64,000 bases of DNA from contig NZ_JAHXYW010000012.1 of NCBI RefSeq assembly GCF_019969725.1, positions 141,347-205,346 on the forward strand, written 5' to 3'. Position 1 is the stretch's first letter, and each line of letters opens with the position of its first letter. The notes under the pieces are model-generated. The model was not told the DNA's origin and searched no databases. It was given only the letters and a program-made list of their open reading frames with translations. The position numbers and the translations under genes were made by a program. The DNA is from Neobacillus bataviensis (GTDB taxonomy: Bacteria > Bacillota > Bacilli > Bacillales_B > DSM-18226). Below, one piece after another: positions 23,064 through 34,273 of the stretch.

Positions 23064-23675
23064 TCAAACTTCCTGCTCAACCGCCCCGCGGTATGATGCT
23101 GTTTTTGGCACTTCATGGTGGTGACGGCAGCGAGGCTCGTACGCTTCGGACGCGCCGACCATGATAACCGGGTCATGATACGAGGCAGGTCGTCCATCAA
23201 TCAGACGCTGCGTCCGGCTCGATGGTGAACCGCATACCGTACAAACCGCCTGCAGCTTCGTTACCGTTTCAGCAATCGCCATCAACGCCGGCATTTGTCC
23301 AAACGGCTCCCCGCGGAAATCCATATCAAGACCAGCACATACGACGCGATGACCGCTGTCTGCCAGCTGCTGCACTACCCTTACAATGCCCTCATCAAAA
23401 AACTGCACTTCATCAATTGCAATAATATCCATATCTGCCTCGACATGATGCAGAATCTCAATCGAATGGGAAATTGGCTTCGCATGAAAAGAAGAGCCAT
23501 TATGGGAAACGACAGACTGTTCACTGTAGCGATTATCAATCTTCGGCTTAAACACAGCTATTTTTTGTTTGGCAAATTGAGCCCGCCGAACACGGCGAAT
23601 CAATTCCTCCGACTTTCCAGAAAACATACTGCCACAGATAACCTCAACCCATCCGCTTTGCTTCATTAAATACAT
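23064..23675 (-). CDS. tdk: Thymidine kinase
   Basis: This 203-residue type II thymidine kinase phosphorylates thymidine with ATP. The P-loop is [17 protein letters not shown], the Walker B is [12 protein letters not shown], and the thymidine lasso region is [12 protein letters not shown]. The structural zinc site has CTVC as its first half, but the second half reads CRHHH where B. subtilis and most relatives have CRxCH. One zinc ligand is therefore His instead of Cys, which would still be compatible with zinc binding. Neighbour of rpmE as in B. subtilis. Confidence 0.95.
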   Translation of the reverse strand: MYLMKQSGWVEVICGSMFSGKSEELIRRVRRAQFAKQKIAVFKPKIDNRYSEQSVVSHNGSSFHAKPISHSIEILHHVEADMDIIAIDEVQFFDEGIVRVVQQLADSGHRVVCAGLDMDFRGEPFGQMPALMAIAETVTKLQAVCTVCGSPSSRTQRLIDGRPASYHDPVIMVGASEAYEPRCRHHHEVPKTASYRGAVEQEV

Positions 23676-23755
23676 AAACGGCGTCTCCTTCCTCTAAACG
23701 AACCCTGATACACGATCATATTTATAGTAAAATTATCATTTTAGTCAAATAAAAA

Positions 23756-23787
23756 AACAGGCAAGTAAGTTTTCCCACTCGCCTGTT
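23756..23787 (-). terminator. Terminator of rpmE
   Basis: The stem AACAGGCgAGT/ACTtGCCTGTT is followed by TTTTT on the minus strand, 14 nt after the rpmE stop. Confidence 0.87.
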
Positions 23788-23800
23788 GTCTTTGCAAAAA

Positions 23801-24010
23801 TTATTGTTGCTGCTTAAGGCCGTATTTTTTGTTGAAACGGTCAACACGTCCGCCAGCTTCAGCGAATTTTTGGCGACCAGTATAGAATGGATGACATTCT
23901 GAACAAGTTTCAACGCGAATTTCTTTCTTAACAGAACCAGTTTCAAATGTATTACCACATGCACATGTCACCGTTACTGTTTTATAATTTGGATGAATTC
24001 CTGCTTTCAT
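23801..24010 (-). CDS. rpmE: Ribosomal protein L31 (zinc-binding type)
   Basis: The 69-residue L31 sits at the 50S central protuberance and bridges to the 30S head. The CxC (TCACGNTF) and CxxC (CSECHPF) pairs show the zinc-containing C+ form. The start [14 protein letters not shown] at 24010 has AAGGAG nine nt upstream. An ATG three codons earlier directly abuts that site and is not preferred. The gene is separated from rho by about 210 nt. Confidence 0.96.
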   Translation of the reverse strand: MKAGIHPNYKTVTVTCACGNTFETGSVKKEIRVETCSECHPFYTGRQKFAEAGGRVDRFNKKYGLKQQQ

Positions 24011-24221
24011 TCTTTTCATCTCCTTCCGCCCTGAATCTTTCGAAACAGAGTTATATAAATGCCTGTCTTAAAAACAAGCATGAAATACTAAAAACACACT
24101 GCACCCATTATAACAAGGGTAACCTACTTTTGCAAGTTGGGATTTTTTTGAAAAGGACTTCTTTATTTTTGAAAAAGGAACTTAAGCCTGTGACTAAACC
24201 AGGCCGGCCCTTCTATTCCAT

Positions 24222-25487
24222 TTAGGAACGACGTGACTTTAGTTCCTCGTTCAGCTGTGCAAAGAACTCTTCGTTTGACTTCGTCTGTCTTAATTTTTTC
24301 AAGAAGCGTTCTGCAAAATCCGGTGAATCGGACATTGACTTACGAATCGCCCATAATTTATCAAGATGATCCTTTGGAATAAGCAATTCTTCCTTACGTG
24401 TTCCGGAACGGCGGATATCAAGCGCAGGGAAAACACGGCGCTCAGCAAGACTGCGGTCAAGATGCAGCTCCATATTGCCTGTCCCTTTAAATTCCTCATA
24501 AATAACATCATCCATCCGTGACCCGGTATCCACAAGTGCCGTAGCCAAAATAGTCAAGCTGCCGCCCTCTTCAATATTACGGGCAGCCCCGAAGAAACGC
24601 TTCGGACGGTGGAACGCAGCCGGGTCAATACCGCCGGAAAGCGTACGGCCGCTTGGCGGAATGACAAGGTTATAGGCACGCGCTAAACGCGTGATACTAT
24701 CCATCAAAATGACAACATCGCGTTTGTGCTCAACCAAACGCATCGCACGGTCCAGCACAAGCTCAGCGACTTTAATATGATTTTCCGGCACTTCATCAAA
24801 CGTTGAGCTGACGACATCACCCGCAACAGAACGCTCAATATCGGTAACCTCTTCCGGACGCTCGTCGATTAAAAGTACGATTAATTCAACATCCGGATGG
24901 TTTGTCGTAATGCTGTTGGCGATTTCCTTTAACAGCATCGTTTTACCGGCTTTAGGAGGAGCGACAATCAGTCCGCGCTGTCCAAAACCAACCGGAGCAA
25001 CTAAATCCATGATTCTGGTAGAAAGATGTTTTGGCGTTGTTTCCAGCTTCATTTGACGGTTCGGATACAACGGTGTCAATGCCGGGAAGTAAACGCGTTC
25101 TTTTGCCGATTCAGGGTCTTCACCATTAACTGCTTCTACATGCAGCAAACCGTAGTAACGTTCATTTTCCTTTGGGGGACGAACTTTACCGGACACTTTG
25201 TCCCCGTTGCGCAGATCGAAACGGCGGATTTGCGAGGCGGAAATATAAATATCTTCTGAACTTGGCGAATAGTTAATCGGACGCAGGAAGCCAAAGCCTT
25301 CTGACTGGATGATTTCCAAGACGCCTTCCATAAAGAAATAGCCCTGCTGCTCGGCACGGGATTTTAAAATCGCAAAAATTAATTCTTTTTTGGTTAATTT
25401 GCTGTAATAGGTCACTTTATATTCACGCGCAAGCTCATAAAGCTCCTTCAGCTTCATGTTTTCTAAACTTGAAATTGTTAAGTCCAT
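24222..25487 (-). CDS. rho: Transcription termination factor Rho
   Basis: This 421-residue hexameric RNA helicase terminates untranslated transcripts. The N-terminal helix-extended-helix domain ([18 protein letters not shown]), the cold-shock-like RNA-binding domain with GFGFLRP, the P-loop [14 protein letters not shown], Walker [17 protein letters not shown] and the Q-loop ([20 protein letters not shown]) are all present. Length is close to B. subtilis Rho (427). The ribosome site before the ATG is weak (GTGTGGTGT). Confidence 0.98.
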   Translation of the reverse strand: MDLTISSLENMKLKELYELAREYKVTYYSKLTKKELIFAILKSRAEQQGYFFMEGVLEIIQSEGFGFLRPINYSPSSEDIYISASQIRRFDLRNGDKVSGKVRPPKENERYYGLLHVEAVNGEDPESAKERVYFPALTPLYPNRQMKLETTPKHLSTRIMDLVAPVGFGQRGLIVAPPKAGKTMLLKEIANSITTNHPDVELIVLLIDERPEEVTDIERSVAGDVVSSTFDEVPENHIKVAELVLDRAMRLVEHKRDVVILMDSITRLARAYNLVIPPSGRTLSGGIDPAAFHRPKRFFGAARNIEEGGSLTILATALVDTGSRMDDVIYEEFKGTGNMELHLDRSLAERRVFPALDIRRSGTRKEELLIPKDHLDKLWAIRKSMSDSPDFAERFLKKLRQTKSNEEFFAQLNEELKSRRS

Positions 25488-25740
25488 TTGTACACCACAC
25501 TTTTAAATTTTCCCTTCGAATCCGCTCTTTCTTTTTGTAAAAGATGGTCAATAGGTAATTAAGAGATTAGAGGAATTGAAATAGAAGTAGAATTGAAATG
25601 AATAGATTTGCAGAAAAATATGCAAGATAAAAAACAATATCTATTTTACCCCCTTAGCAAAAAAATAATCAACTAGATTTTCTTTTATCTAATGTTGGAA
25701 ATTTTTTCTGAAAGGAATCCCTCTTGGAGATATGGAGTTT

Positions 25741-25767
25741 GGGAGACCAGCCGCTGGCTGGTCTCCC
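25741..25767. terminator. Perfect 12-bp hairpin after glpX, terminator-like but without T tract on the gene strand
   Basis: GGGAGACCAGCC and GGCTGGTCTCCC pair perfectly around a 3-nt loop, 12 nt beyond the glpX stop. On the minus strand the next bases are AAACTCC, not T; a T-rich stretch is found only on the plus strand. The 292-bp gap between rho and glpX otherwise shows nothing I recognise. Confidence 0.55.
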
Positions 25768-25779
25768 CTTTATCTGTTT

Positions 25780-26742
25780 TTATTTAATCACTAGATTTGG
25801 CTTCTTGTTCAAGCTGTGACGGCCTTCAATGAAGCGGACCGTGCCGGATTTAGCACGCATGACAATCGAGTGTGTCGATGCATGTGATCCTTTGAATTGA
25901 ACGCCGCGCAATAATTCACCGTCAGTTACACCAGTTGCGGTAAAAATAGCGTCATCGCCCTTTACGAGATCCTCCATACGAAGCACGCGGTTTACATCTA
26001 AGCCCATTTTGATGCAGCGCTCAAGCTCGGCATCATTTTGAGGCAGAAGTTTTCCCATGATTTCGCCTCCGAGACATTTCAGCGCAACCGCCGAAATAAC
26101 TCCCTCTGGCGCACCGCCAGAGCCAAACAGAATATCGACACCGGTATCGTCGAATGCCGTATTGATGGCACCAGCGACGTCACCATCGTTGATCAGCTTA
26201 ATCCGGGCGCCTGCTTCACGAAGCTGGGCGATGATATGCTCGTGGCGAGGACGGTTCAATACGGTTGCCACGACATCCTGGATATCTTTGTTTTTCGCTT
26301 TGGCAACAGCCTTCAGGTTGTCCAAAACAGAAGCATTGATATCAATTTGGCCAACGGCTTCTGGGCCGACGGCGATTTTTTCCATGTACATATCTGGGGC
26401 ATGAAGAAGGTTTCCATGATCAGCTACTGCTAAAACGGCCAAAGCATTCCAGCCGCCAGACGCTAAAATATTGGTGCCTTCAAGCGGGTCAACAGCAACA
26501 TCCACGCGCGGGCCATAGCCGGTTCCAAGCTTTTCGCCGATATAAAGCATTGGTGCTTCATCCATTTCCCCTTCACCAATTACAACGGTACCTTTCATTG
26601 GAACGGTATCGAATACATCGCGCATCGCCGATGTAGCTGCACCGTCAGCTTCATCCTTTTTTCCGCGGCCCATCCAGCGTGCAGAGGCCAGCGCCGCTCC
26701 TTCTGTGACGCGGACAAGTTCCATCGTTAAGCTTCTTTCCAT
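25780..26742 (-). CDS. glpX: Class II fructose-1,6-bisphosphatase
   Basis: The 320-residue GlpX-type enzyme dephosphorylates fructose 1,6-bisphosphate in gluconeogenesis. Key motifs are [18 protein letters not shown] and [14 protein letters not shown] (metal site), with [20 protein letters not shown] further on. I use the ATG at 26742 ([12 protein letters not shown]), nine nt from GGGGG; the ATG at 26751 abuts that site. The gene lies between murAB and rho as in B. subtilis. It adds to fba and transaldolase nearby as a central-carbon cluster. Confidence 0.95.
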   Translation of the reverse strand: MERSLTMELVRVTEGAALASARWMGRGKKDEADGAATSAMRDVFDTVPMKGTVVIGEGEMDEAPMLYIGEKLGTGYGPRVDVAVDPLEGTNILASGGWNALAVLAVADHGNLLHAPDMYMEKIAVGPEAVGQIDINASVLDNLKAVAKAKNKDIQDVVATVLNRPRHEHIIAQLREAGARIKLINDGDVAGAINTAFDDTGVDILFGSGGAPEGVISAVALKCLGGEIMGKLLPQNDAELERCIKMGLDVNRVLRMEDLVKGDDAIFTATGVTDGELLRGVQFKGSHASTHSIVMRAKSGTVRFIEGRHSLNKKPNLVIK

Positions 26743-26782
26743 GAATTCCATCCCCCGTTTTCATTTATATAACTTCGATTAA

Positions 26783-26906
26783 TGTCTAGCTGCAGCGCCT
26801 AGGGGCTCGAGGTCATAAGCCAATCCGTCGAGAAGGTTAAAAAACAACCTTCCCGCCGGCACGTCTTATGCTTGTCACCCCTGGGCAAGGCGCTTCCGCT
26901 TTTCTA
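26783..26906 (-). repeat. Dispersed stem-loop element, copy 2 (between murAB and glpX)
   Basis: This full-length copy runs from TGTCTAGCTGCAGCGCC to the outer end read on the minus strand as TAGAAAAGCGGAAGCGCC. Nested complementary blocks include GCGCC/GGCGC, CATAAG/CTTATG and the central AGAAGGTT/AACCTTCC hairpin. The first three bases on the minus strand (TAG) are the stop codon of murAB. Confidence 0.92.
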
Positions 26907-28193
26907 TGTGTTTTTCAACTGCTCGACTTCTTCGTTCGTTAAAGCTTCACGCCAAACCGTCGCACCGAGGCCATTTAATTTTTCAACCAGATTGCTATAG
27001 CCACGATCGATGTGTTCAAGGCCAGTTACTTCGGTAATCCCTTCTGCCATGAGGCCGGCGATAAAGAGAGCCGCTCCGGCACGAAGATCGCTCGCCTTCA
27101 CTTTTGCCCCTTGAAGCTGGATAGGACCATTTATGATTGCCGAACGGCCTTCCACTTTAATATTGGCGTTCATTCTTCTAAGTTCATCGATATGTTTAAA
27201 GCGGGCACCATAAATCGTATCGGTGACGACGCTTGAACCGGTCGCTTTTGTTAAAAGAGTTGTAAATGGCTGCTGCAGGTCGGTTGGAAAGCCAGGATAA
27301 ACAAGCGTTTTGATATCAACAGCCTTCAATTTCGCCGCTCCGCCGTCGACAAACACCTGGTCGTCGCCTGATTCAATGTAGACGCCCATTTCACGCAGCT
27401 TGGCAATTAATGATTCCAAATGCTGCGGGATGACATTGTCGATGAGGACTCCTTCCCCAACGGCGGCTCCCAAAATCATATAGGTTCCTGCTTCAATCCG
27501 GTCAGGAATAATCGTATGACGGCAGCCGTGCAGCGTATCGACGCCATCAATCCGGATCACATCCGTTCCGGCCCCTTTAATCTTCGCGCCCATGTTCGTT
27601 AAAAGTGTAGCGACATCAATAATTTCTGGCTCTTTCGCCGCATTTTCAATGATTGTCCGTCCTTTTGCCCGAACGGCAGCAAGCATGATATTGATGGTCG
27701 CACCCACACTGACGACATCGAGATAAATCCGTGCGCCGCGAAGCTCGTCCGCACGCAAATAAATCGCCCCTTGTTCGTTGGTGATTTGCGCGCCAAGTGC
27801 CTCGAAGCCTTTAATATGCTGATCAATCGGTCTTGGCCCCAAATGGCAGCCTCCTGGTAAACCAATGACAGCTTTTTTAAAGCGGCCGAGCATTGCTCCC
27901 ATTAGATAATAGGACGCACGCAGTTTTTTTACTTTTCCGTTTGGCAGCGGCATAGAAATCATCGTCGATGGGTCAACCGTCATTTCATCGTTCGTTATTT
28001 CAACTTTGCCGCCGATTTCTTCGAGCAAATCCTTTAAGATTTCCACGTCCGAAATCTCCGGCAGTCCTTCAATTGTCACTGGTGATTCTGCTAAAATGGT
28101 GGCAGGAATTAAGGCAACGGCACTATTTTTGGCTCCGCTGATGCGAACCGTTCCCTTCAGCGGATATCCGCCTGCAATTTTAAGTTTTTCCAT
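26904..28193 (-). CDS. murA: UDP-N-acetylglucosamine 1-carboxyvinyltransferase (MurAB/MurZ type)
   Basis: This 429-residue enzyme transfers enolpyruvate from PEP to UDP-GlcNAc, the first committed step of peptidoglycan synthesis. The catalytic Cys is in [15 protein letters not shown] (fosfomycin-sensitive type), Lys22 is in [14 protein letters not shown], and the C-terminal loop is [15 protein letters not shown]. Position downstream of tal and upstream of glpX identifies the second Bacillus paralogue (murAB/murZ). The ATG at 28193 has GGGAGTCGAAA upstream; an open extension to 28274 lacks family similarity. The stop codon is contributed by the adjoining repeat element. Confidence 0.95.
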   Translation of the reverse strand: MEKLKIAGGYPLKGTVRISGAKNSAVALIPATILAESPVTIEGLPEISDVEILKDLLEEIGGKVEITNDEMTVDPSTMISMPLPNGKVKKLRASYYLMGAMLGRFKKAVIGLPGGCHLGPRPIDQHIKGFEALGAQITNEQGAIYLRADELRGARIYLDVVSVGATINIMLAAVRAKGRTIIENAAKEPEIIDVATLLTNMGAKIKGAGTDVIRIDGVDTLHGCRHTIIPDRIEAGTYMILGAAVGEGVLIDNVIPQHLESLIAKLREMGVYIESGDDQVFVDGGAAKLKAVDIKTLVYPGFPTDLQQPFTTLLTKATGSSVVTDTIYGARFKHIDELRRMNANIKVEGRSAIINGPIQLQGAKVKASDLRAGAALFIAGLMAEGITEVTGLEHIDRGYSNLVEKLNGLGATVWREALTNEEVEQLKNT

Positions 28194-28281
28194 TTTCGAC
28201 TCCCTTCTAAGCCATGCCTTATTCCGAATGCGCTTACAGCGGTTTGTAAAAAAAACACCTTGATGTTGACGCAAGGCTCTA

Positions 28282-28309
28282 GGTATATTTTTCCAACATA
28301 AAAAGTCAA
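28282..28309 (-). promoter_or_regulatory. Sigma-A promoter of murAB
   Basis: TTGACT (28304-28309), a 16-bp spacer and TATACC (28282-28287) lie on the minus strand about 90 nt before the start. Confidence 0.6.
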
Positions 28310-28407
28310 ATTCCGACAGTTTGTCTATCTTATAGTTTACACTAAAATTTTATTTTCATGTATCCATATTAAAAAAATTTGACGAAAATGGAAAAACTGC
28401 AGATTAA

Positions 28408-29058
28408 TTATGCGTTATTACGGGCATTCCAGTCTTTTAGGAAGCCTTCAATCCCTTTATCTGTTAATGGATGATGGAACAAGCTGATTAGAACTTTGTA
28501 AGGAATTGTCGCAATATCTGCGCCTCTTAATGCTGCTTCGGTTACATGGATTGGGTTACGGATAGAGGCAGCAATGATTTGGGTTTCAAGGCCATGTACG
28601 GCAAAAATATCAGCAACCTGCGAAATGAGCTCTAAACCATTTTGACCGATATCATCCAATCTGCCAAGGAACGGAGAAACATAAGTAGCACCTGCTCTTG
28701 CAGCAAGCAATGCTTGGTTCGCATTAAAAATCAAGGTTACGTTTACCGTTACTCCCTTTTTTGAAAAATGATTACATGCTTTTAATCCATCTGGAGTCAT
28801 TGGAACTTTAATCGTAATATTTGGGGCAATGGCAGCTAGTTCTTCTCCTTCTCTAATCATGCCTTCAGCATCAAGAGAGATAACTTCCGCACTGACTGAA
28901 CCAGGAACAAGCGCCGCAATTTCTTTAATACGGTCATGGAAAGAAACGTCTTTTTCTCTTGCAACTAGAGATGGATTCGTTGTTACACCTGCTAATAACC
29001 CTAACTCATGCACTTCACGGATTTCTTCTAAATTCGCAGTATCGATAAAAAACTTCAT
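28408..29058 (-). CDS. fsa: Transaldolase of the TalC/fructose-6-phosphate aldolase family (YwjH)
   Basis: This 216-residue class I aldolase barrel has the Schiff-base lysine in [12 protein letters not shown] and the N-terminal [13 protein letters not shown] plus GVTTNPSL motifs. The residue after SA in [12 protein letters not shown] is Glu; true fructose-6-phosphate aldolase has Gln there, and Glu is associated with transaldolase activity. The likely role is therefore C3-unit transfer in the pentose phosphate pathway. It lies 133 nt downstream of fba. Confidence 0.9.
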   Translation of the reverse strand: MKFFIDTANLEEIREVHELGLLAGVTTNPSLVAREKDVSFHDRIKEIAALVPGSVSAEVISLDAEGMIREGEELAAIAPNITIKVPMTPDGLKACNHFSKKGVTVNVTLIFNANQALLAARAGATYVSPFLGRLDDIGQNGLELISQVADIFAVHGLETQIIAASIRNPIHVTEAALRGADIATIPYKVLISLFHHPLTDKGIEGFLKDWNARNNA

Positions 29059-29110
29059 GATTTTCCCTCCAAATTTCGACTAAATTTTCAGTTTACGTTG
29101 AACACACTGA

Positions 29111-29134
29111 AACCGCCCTTAGATAAGGGCGGTT
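29111..29134. terminator. Terminator-like hairpin between fba and transaldolase
   Basis: A perfect 10-bp stem AACCGCCCTT/AAGGGCGGTT has a 4-nt loop. The T-rich tail is better on the plus strand (TTTTCATTTT), so on the minus strand it may be a partial terminator or a processing site that lowers expression of the downstream gene. Confidence 0.6.
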
Positions 29135-29191
29135 TTCATTTTATCACAATTGCGGCAAACTACAAAAACGGCCATAGAAGGCGTTCTTGTA

Positions 29192-30049
29192 TTACGCTCT
29201 GCCTGAAGAACCGAATTCGCGCATTTTGCCAGAAACCGTTTCTTTAATGGCATCGCGAGCTGGTCCTAAATATTTACGTGGATCATATTCATTTGGTTTA
29301 GCTGCCAATACTTCGCGAACCACTTTCGCAGATGCGATTTGGTTTTCAGTATTAACATTGATTTTCGCTGTTCCTAAAGAAATGGACTTTTGGATATCAG
29401 CTGTTGGGATTCCTGTTCCACCATGAAGAACAAGCGGAAGACCAGTAGCTTGACCGATTTCTTCCATTTCCTTGTAACCAAGCTTTGGTTCGCCTTTGTA
29501 AGGGCCGTGTACGGAACCTAGTGCTGGTGCAAGGCAGTCGATGCCTGTACGAGTTACTAGCTCTTTACACTCTGCAGGATCTGCATAGATAACGCCGTCA
29601 GCAACCACATCGTCCTCTTGGCCGCCAACTGTTCCTAATTCTGCTTCAACTGAAACACCTTTTGAATGAGCGTATTCTACTACTTTTGAAGTCGTAGCGA
29701 CATTCTCTTCAAATGGGTGGTGGGAAGCATCGATCATAACAGATGTGAAGCCTGCATCGATTGCTTCTTTACATTTTTCAAAGCTTGAACCGTGGTCAAG
29801 GTGAATCGCAACTGGAACGGTAACATTTAAATCTTCCATTAATCCCTCTACCATTTTTACAACGGTTTTGAAGCCGGACATATAACGGGCTGCCCCTTCA
29901 GACACACCAAGAATAACCGGTGATTTTTCTGCTTCAGCAGCTTGAAGAATCGCTTGGGTAAACTCTAAGTTATTAAGGTTAAATTGCCCAACCGCGTAGC
30001 CTTCCGCCTTTGCTTTGTTAAGCATTTCTGTCATGGAAACTAAAGGCAT
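29192..30049 (-). CDS. fba: Class II fructose-bisphosphate aldolase
   Basis: This 285-residue zinc-dependent aldolase cleaves fructose 1,6-bisphosphate in glycolysis. The zinc ligands and substrate sites are in [45 protein letters not shown] and [10 protein letters not shown]. An AAGGAGG site precedes the ATG. It lies between transaldolase and spo0F, as in B. subtilis. Confidence 0.97.
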   Translation of the reverse strand: MPLVSMTEMLNKAKAEGYAVGQFNLNNLEFTQAILQAAEAEKSPVILGVSEGAARYMSGFKTVVKMVEGLMEDLNVTVPVAIHLDHGSSFEKCKEAIDAGFTSVMIDASHHPFEENVATTSKVVEYAHSKGVSVEAELGTVGGQEDDVVADGVIYADPAECKELVTRTGIDCLAPALGSVHGPYKGEPKLGYKEMEEIGQATGLPLVLHGGTGIPTADIQKSISLGTAKINVNTENQIASAKVVREVLAAKPNEYDPRKYLGPARDAIKETVSGKMREFGSSGRA

Positions 30050-30259
30050 TTCTATTCCTCCTTAAATTGGGTCGTTATCTTTTCATATAAATGTTTTCCC
30101 TAATTAAAATGAATATGTATCCATCTGAAAAGATAGCAACCGGTCAAAGTTCATATGTATCATATCAGAATAAAAGTAGAAATGCCATTAATCTAACAGT
30201 GTTTTTAAAAGTGTCATAATGAAAGCGCGGTCATTTTCCTATTTCCACCTTTTGTATGA

Positions 30260-30286
30260 AAAAAAGGCATTTTCGCTGCCTTTTTG
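30260..30286 (-). terminator. Terminator of spo0F
   Basis: AAAAAGGCA-GCGAAAA-TGCCTTTTTTT on the minus strand lies about 40 nt after the spo0F stop codon. The rest of the 30050-30323 interval shows no gene. Confidence 0.85.
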
Positions 30287-30323
30287 TCTTTTTGAATCTA
30301 GTTATTTTTTTAAAAAAATGACT

Positions 30324-30695
30324 TTAGTTTGCCTTTTGCGGAATGTGCTTTCGTACTGCAGCACGGATATCATCAATATCAAATGGTTTAGCAAAATGAG
30401 TGATGGCACCAAGGTCTTTTGCTTCTTGAATCATATCCAATTCTCCGTAGGCGGTCATGATGATCACACGGATGTCTGGGTCGATGACTTTCATTCGCTT
30501 CAAGATTTCGATTCCGTCCATGCCCGGGATTTTCATATCCAAAAGGACAAGATCAGGGTCGTGCTTTGTTACAATATCAAGTGCCTGAACGCCGTTAGCC
30601 GCCTGGAATGTTTGATACCCTTCTTTTTGGAACACCTCATTTAGCAAAATGCGAATACCAAATTGATCGTCAACGATTAAAATTTTCTCTTTCAT
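30324..30695 (-). CDS. spo0F: Sporulation phosphorelay response regulator Spo0F
   Basis: The 123-residue single-domain receiver accepts phosphate from Kin sensor kinases and passes it to Spo0B. The acidic pocket is VDDQ (Asp9, Asp10), the phosphorylated aspartate is Asp53 in [13 protein letters not shown], and Thr/Lys lie in IIMTAYGEL and HFAKPFD. It has no output domain, and similarity to B. subtilis Spo0F is high throughout. AGAGGTGGAAGT precedes the ATG. A sigma-H-type promoter is found upstream, as expected. Confidence 0.98.
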   Translation of the reverse strand: MKEKILIVDDQFGIRILLNEVFQKEGYQTFQAANGVQALDIVTKHDPDLVLLDMKIPGMDGIEILKRMKVIDPDIRVIIMTAYGELDMIQEAKDLGAITHFAKPFDIDDIRAAVRKHIPQKAN

Positions 30696-30764
30696 ACTTC
30701 CACCTCTTCCCGATTTGATAGATTCTCAATTTTTAGTAAATTCCACCTAAACACTCACTTGTTA

Positions 30765-30794
30765 TTGTTCTACATTTTAAGGCAAAATTCCTGC
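30765..30794 (-). promoter_or_regulatory. Candidate sigma-H promoter of spo0F
   Basis: On the minus strand GCAGGAATT (30786-30794), a 12-bp spacer and GTAGAACAA (30765-30773) match the sigma-H pattern RnAGGAwww / RnnGAATww with one mismatch. B. subtilis spo0F also has a sigma-H promoter. Confidence 0.65.
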
Positions 30795-30807
30795 AAAAAT
30801 TTTGCCT
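30780..30807. promoter_or_regulatory. 10-bp inverted repeat in the spo0F-ywjG divergent region
   Basis: AGGCAAAATT (30780-30789) and AATTTTGCCT (30798-30807) are perfect inverted arms with an 8-bp spacer. They overlap the candidate sigma-H -35 of spo0F and lie 15 bp upstream of the ywjG -35, a position suited to an operator. Confidence 0.5.
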
Positions 30808-30821
30808 AGAATAATGTTATT

Positions 30822-30850
30822 TTGTGGAATTTTTTAAAAAAGTCTATAAT
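30822..30850 (+). promoter_or_regulatory. Sigma-A promoter of ywjG
   Basis: TTGTGG (30822-30827), 17 bp and a perfect TATAAT (30845-30850) lie 24 nt before the ywjG start. Confidence 0.75.
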
Positions 30851-30874
30851 AGGGGTGCGATAAGGAGGATTATC

Positions 30875-31381
30875 ATGTTAAAAATGTTTGCTACTCAATT
30901 AACTGGGTTATTTAAAAGACTTGACGAAAAAGAAGAATTTGCGTTTGAGGATGGCGCCCGCCTGCTTGCACAGGGGCAGTCCATTTTTATTTTTGGCACG
31001 AAAGAAATGAAAGCTGTGGAGTTCGAGGCATTAGAGGGTGCAGAGCCGCTTAAGGGGGCACAAGGCTTAATCAATGTAGAGAAAGTTAGTGAAGCCGATC
31101 GGGTGCTGATTTTCACGAGGCAGTCCGATGATGAAGCCGCCGTGGAGCTCGCGAGTCAGCTTCAGGAAAAAGGCATCCCTTTTGTTGCAGTATCGACGGT
31201 CGTTGATGGGGGCGGTTTGGCTGATTTGGCTGATGTTCATATTGATTTGCGGCTGACAAAAGGCTTACTTCCAGATGATTTAGGAAATCGGTACGGATAT
31301 CCTTCGGCGATGGCCGCTTTGTTCGTGTTTCATGGTTTAAAATTCACGATTGATGAGATTTTGGCGGAATATGAGGAGTAA
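30875..31381 (+). CDS. ywjG: DUF2529 family protein (YwjG)
   Basis: This 168-residue cytoplasmic protein of unknown function starts at the ATG at 30875, directly after AAGGAGGATTATC. The frame is open upstream, but that part contains the promoter. The protein resembles an SIS-like sugar-phosphate fold in its strand pattern (SIFIFGTKEMKAVEFEALE, RVLIFTRQSDDEAAVELA), which is an inference only. The C-terminal LGNRYGYPSAMAALFVFHGL is conserved in the family. It is convergent to pyrG. Confidence 0.85.
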   Translation: MLKMFATQLTGLFKRLDEKEEFAFEDGARLLAQGQSIFIFGTKEMKAVEFEALEGAEPLKGAQGLINVEKVSEADRVLIFTRQSDDEAAVELASQLQEKGIPFVAVSTVVDGGGLADLADVHIDLRLTKGLLPDDLGNRYGYPSAMAALFVFHGLKFTIDEILAEYEE

Positions 31382-31407
31382 AAACGGCCTTGATTGGGGC
31401 CGTTTTT
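31382..31407 (+). terminator. Terminator of ywjG
   Basis: ACGGCC-TTGATTGG-GGCCGT is followed by TTTTTG immediately after the ywjG stop codon. Confidence 0.85.
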
Positions 31408-31410
31408 TGT

Positions 31411-31530
31411 TTTGTCTATTTTTGGGGCGGTTTTGTCTATTTTTTGAGTGGGTTTGTCTATTTTTAGGGCAGGTTTGTCTATTTTTTTCGGTCGTTTGTC
31501 TATTTTTTCGCAGGGTTTGTCTAAATATAC
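31411..31530. repeat. 21-bp tandem array (TTTGTCTATTTTT family), locus 1
   Basis: GTCTA recurs at 31414, 31435, 31456, 31477, 31498 and 31519, exactly every 21 bp, in the gap between convergent ywjG and pyrG. The first 12-13 bases of each unit (TTTGTCTATTTTT) are constant; the other 8 vary and are G-rich. Confidence 0.95.
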
Positions 31531-31584
31531 ATTTATTCCCAAAAACAAGACCAGTCCCCCAAAGGAAACTGGTCCATAAAATCT

Positions 31585-33282
<1,698 letters not shown>

Positions 33283-33286
33283 GCGC

Positions 33287-33410
33287 AGAAAAGCGGAAGC
33301 GCCTTGATCAGGGGCGACAAGCATAAGACGAGCCGGCGGGAAGGTTGCTTTTTAACCTTTTCGACGGATTGGCTTAGACCAAGAGATCCCCTAGGCGCTG
33401 CAGCTGGACA
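33287..33410 (+). repeat. Dispersed stem-loop element, copy 3 (inside the pyrG leader)
   Basis: This full-length copy begins AGAAAAGCGGAAGCGCC and ends GGCGCTGCAGCTGGACA. Unlike the other copies it is not next to a stop codon; it lies between the pyrG attenuator and the pyrG start, in antisense orientation to that transcript. Confidence 0.9.
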
Positions 33411-33420
33411 AAAATAAAAA

Positions 33421-33451
33421 GCGCTCCGCTTACGCAATGGTAAGGGAGCGC
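33421..33451 (-). terminator. pyrG attenuator terminator
   Basis: On the minus strand GCGCTCC (followed by C and TTA) pairs with GGAGCGC (preceded by TAAG), then TTTTTATTTTT follows. The C/T-rich left arm (GCTCCCTTACC) is what G residues added at the 5' end of the transcript would pair with to block termination when CTP is scarce, the mechanism known for B. subtilis pyrG. Confidence 0.85.
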
Positions 33452-33490
33452 ATTGTAAGTAAATAATGTATCGTCCTTTTTTAAGGAGCC

Positions 33491-33527
33491 CAAAAAAGAT
33501 AATACAAGGGCATGGATGAAAAGTCAA
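33491..33527 (-). promoter_or_regulatory. pyrG promoter with GGGC start for CTP-dependent reiterative initiation
   Basis: TTGACT (33522-33527), 17 bp, TATTAT (33499-33504) and, 7 bp further, GGGCTCC starting at 33491 lie on the minus strand. Initiation at GGGC followed by C-dependent stalling is the sensor of the B. subtilis pyrG attenuation system. Confidence 0.82.
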
Positions 33528-33547
33528 GCCGAAATCCCGGGTAAAAA

Positions 33548-34135
33548 TTACAAGTCTTCGTCTTCTTCTTCGTCTAAGTCGGCCTCATCATCTTCATCTT
33601 CATCAAGATCGTCATCAAGATCATCTTCTTCGTCAAGATCGAAATCTTCGTCGTCCTCAATCACTTCTTCATCATCATCGTCAAACTCGTCGACTTCATC
33701 AAGTTCATCGAAGGCATCGTCATCATCATCAAGGAGATCATCTTCGTCGTCAAATTCATCAACGTCATCGTAATCTTCATCCTCAATTTCATCGAAATCG
33801 TCAAGATCCTCTTCATCGACGACTTTCTTCGCCTTTTTCTTCTTCGGCTTCACTGTGTTCACAACTTCTTCTTCCGCTGTATCTACCGGATACCAAACGC
33901 GAAGTCCCCAGCGATTGTCGCCTAATGCAAGGAAACGGCCATCTATATTCATGTCAGTATAAAATTGTGCCAGCCGCGCGCGAACCTCTGCTTCAGAAAG
34001 CTCGGCAGCCTGTGTAATTTCATTGACCAATTCATTGAAGGAGATTGGTTGCTTGCTATTTTTTAAAAATTCGTAAGCCATTTCTATGAGGGATAACTCT
34101 TGTAATTCCTCTTTTGAGTATTGTGCTAAACTCAA
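33548..34135 (-). CDS. rpoE: RNA polymerase delta subunit
   Basis: Delta (195 residues here) is a Firmicutes-specific RNA polymerase subunit that displaces RNA and sharpens promoter selection and recycling. The N-terminal HARE-HTH domain (about 1-90) contains IAQFYTDMN-like ARLAQFYTDMNIDGRFLALG and GLRVWYPV. A Lys-rich patch (KPKKKKAKKV) is followed by an almost purely Asp/Glu tail of about 85 residues. I choose TTG at 34135 (MSLAQYSKEEL), eight nt from AAAGGAAG; a GTG at 34144 abuts that site. Confidence 0.95.
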   Translation of the reverse strand: MSLAQYSKEELQELSLIEMAYEFLKNSKQPISFNELVNEITQAAELSEAEVRARLAQFYTDMNIDGRFLALGDNRWGLRVWYPVDTAEEEVVNTVKPKKKKAKKVVDEEDLDDFDEIEDEDYDDVDEFDDEDDLLDDDDDAFDELDEVDEFDDDDEEVIEDDEDFDLDEEDDLDDDLDEDEDDEADLDEEEDEDL

Positions 34136-34273
34136 TATTGGCACTTCCTTTCTCTATTTAACACTCTAAAAAGAGTGATAAGGGCATTTCTCCCAGTTTG
34201 CATATTCTTCATTATAAACAAATTCTTACCGTTTATGCTAGTTCTAGCTGACCAATCCCTTGATTTTTTCCTG

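Noticed and set aside
23722..23964. 80-codon minus-strand frame overlapping rpmE
   Set aside because: It is an out-of-frame shadow of rpmE running through its terminator.
31330..31548. Open frame with seven-residue KIDKxxx repeats on the minus strand, echoed at 42.2 and 61.1 kb
   Set aside because: The heptads arise because the DNA period (21 bp) is divisible by 3. The other loci have stops or no start, there is no ribosome site, and the frame overlaps the end of ywjG.
33516..33773. Poly-serine open frame on the plus strand
   Set aside because: It is the antisense of the Asp/Glu tail of rpoE.
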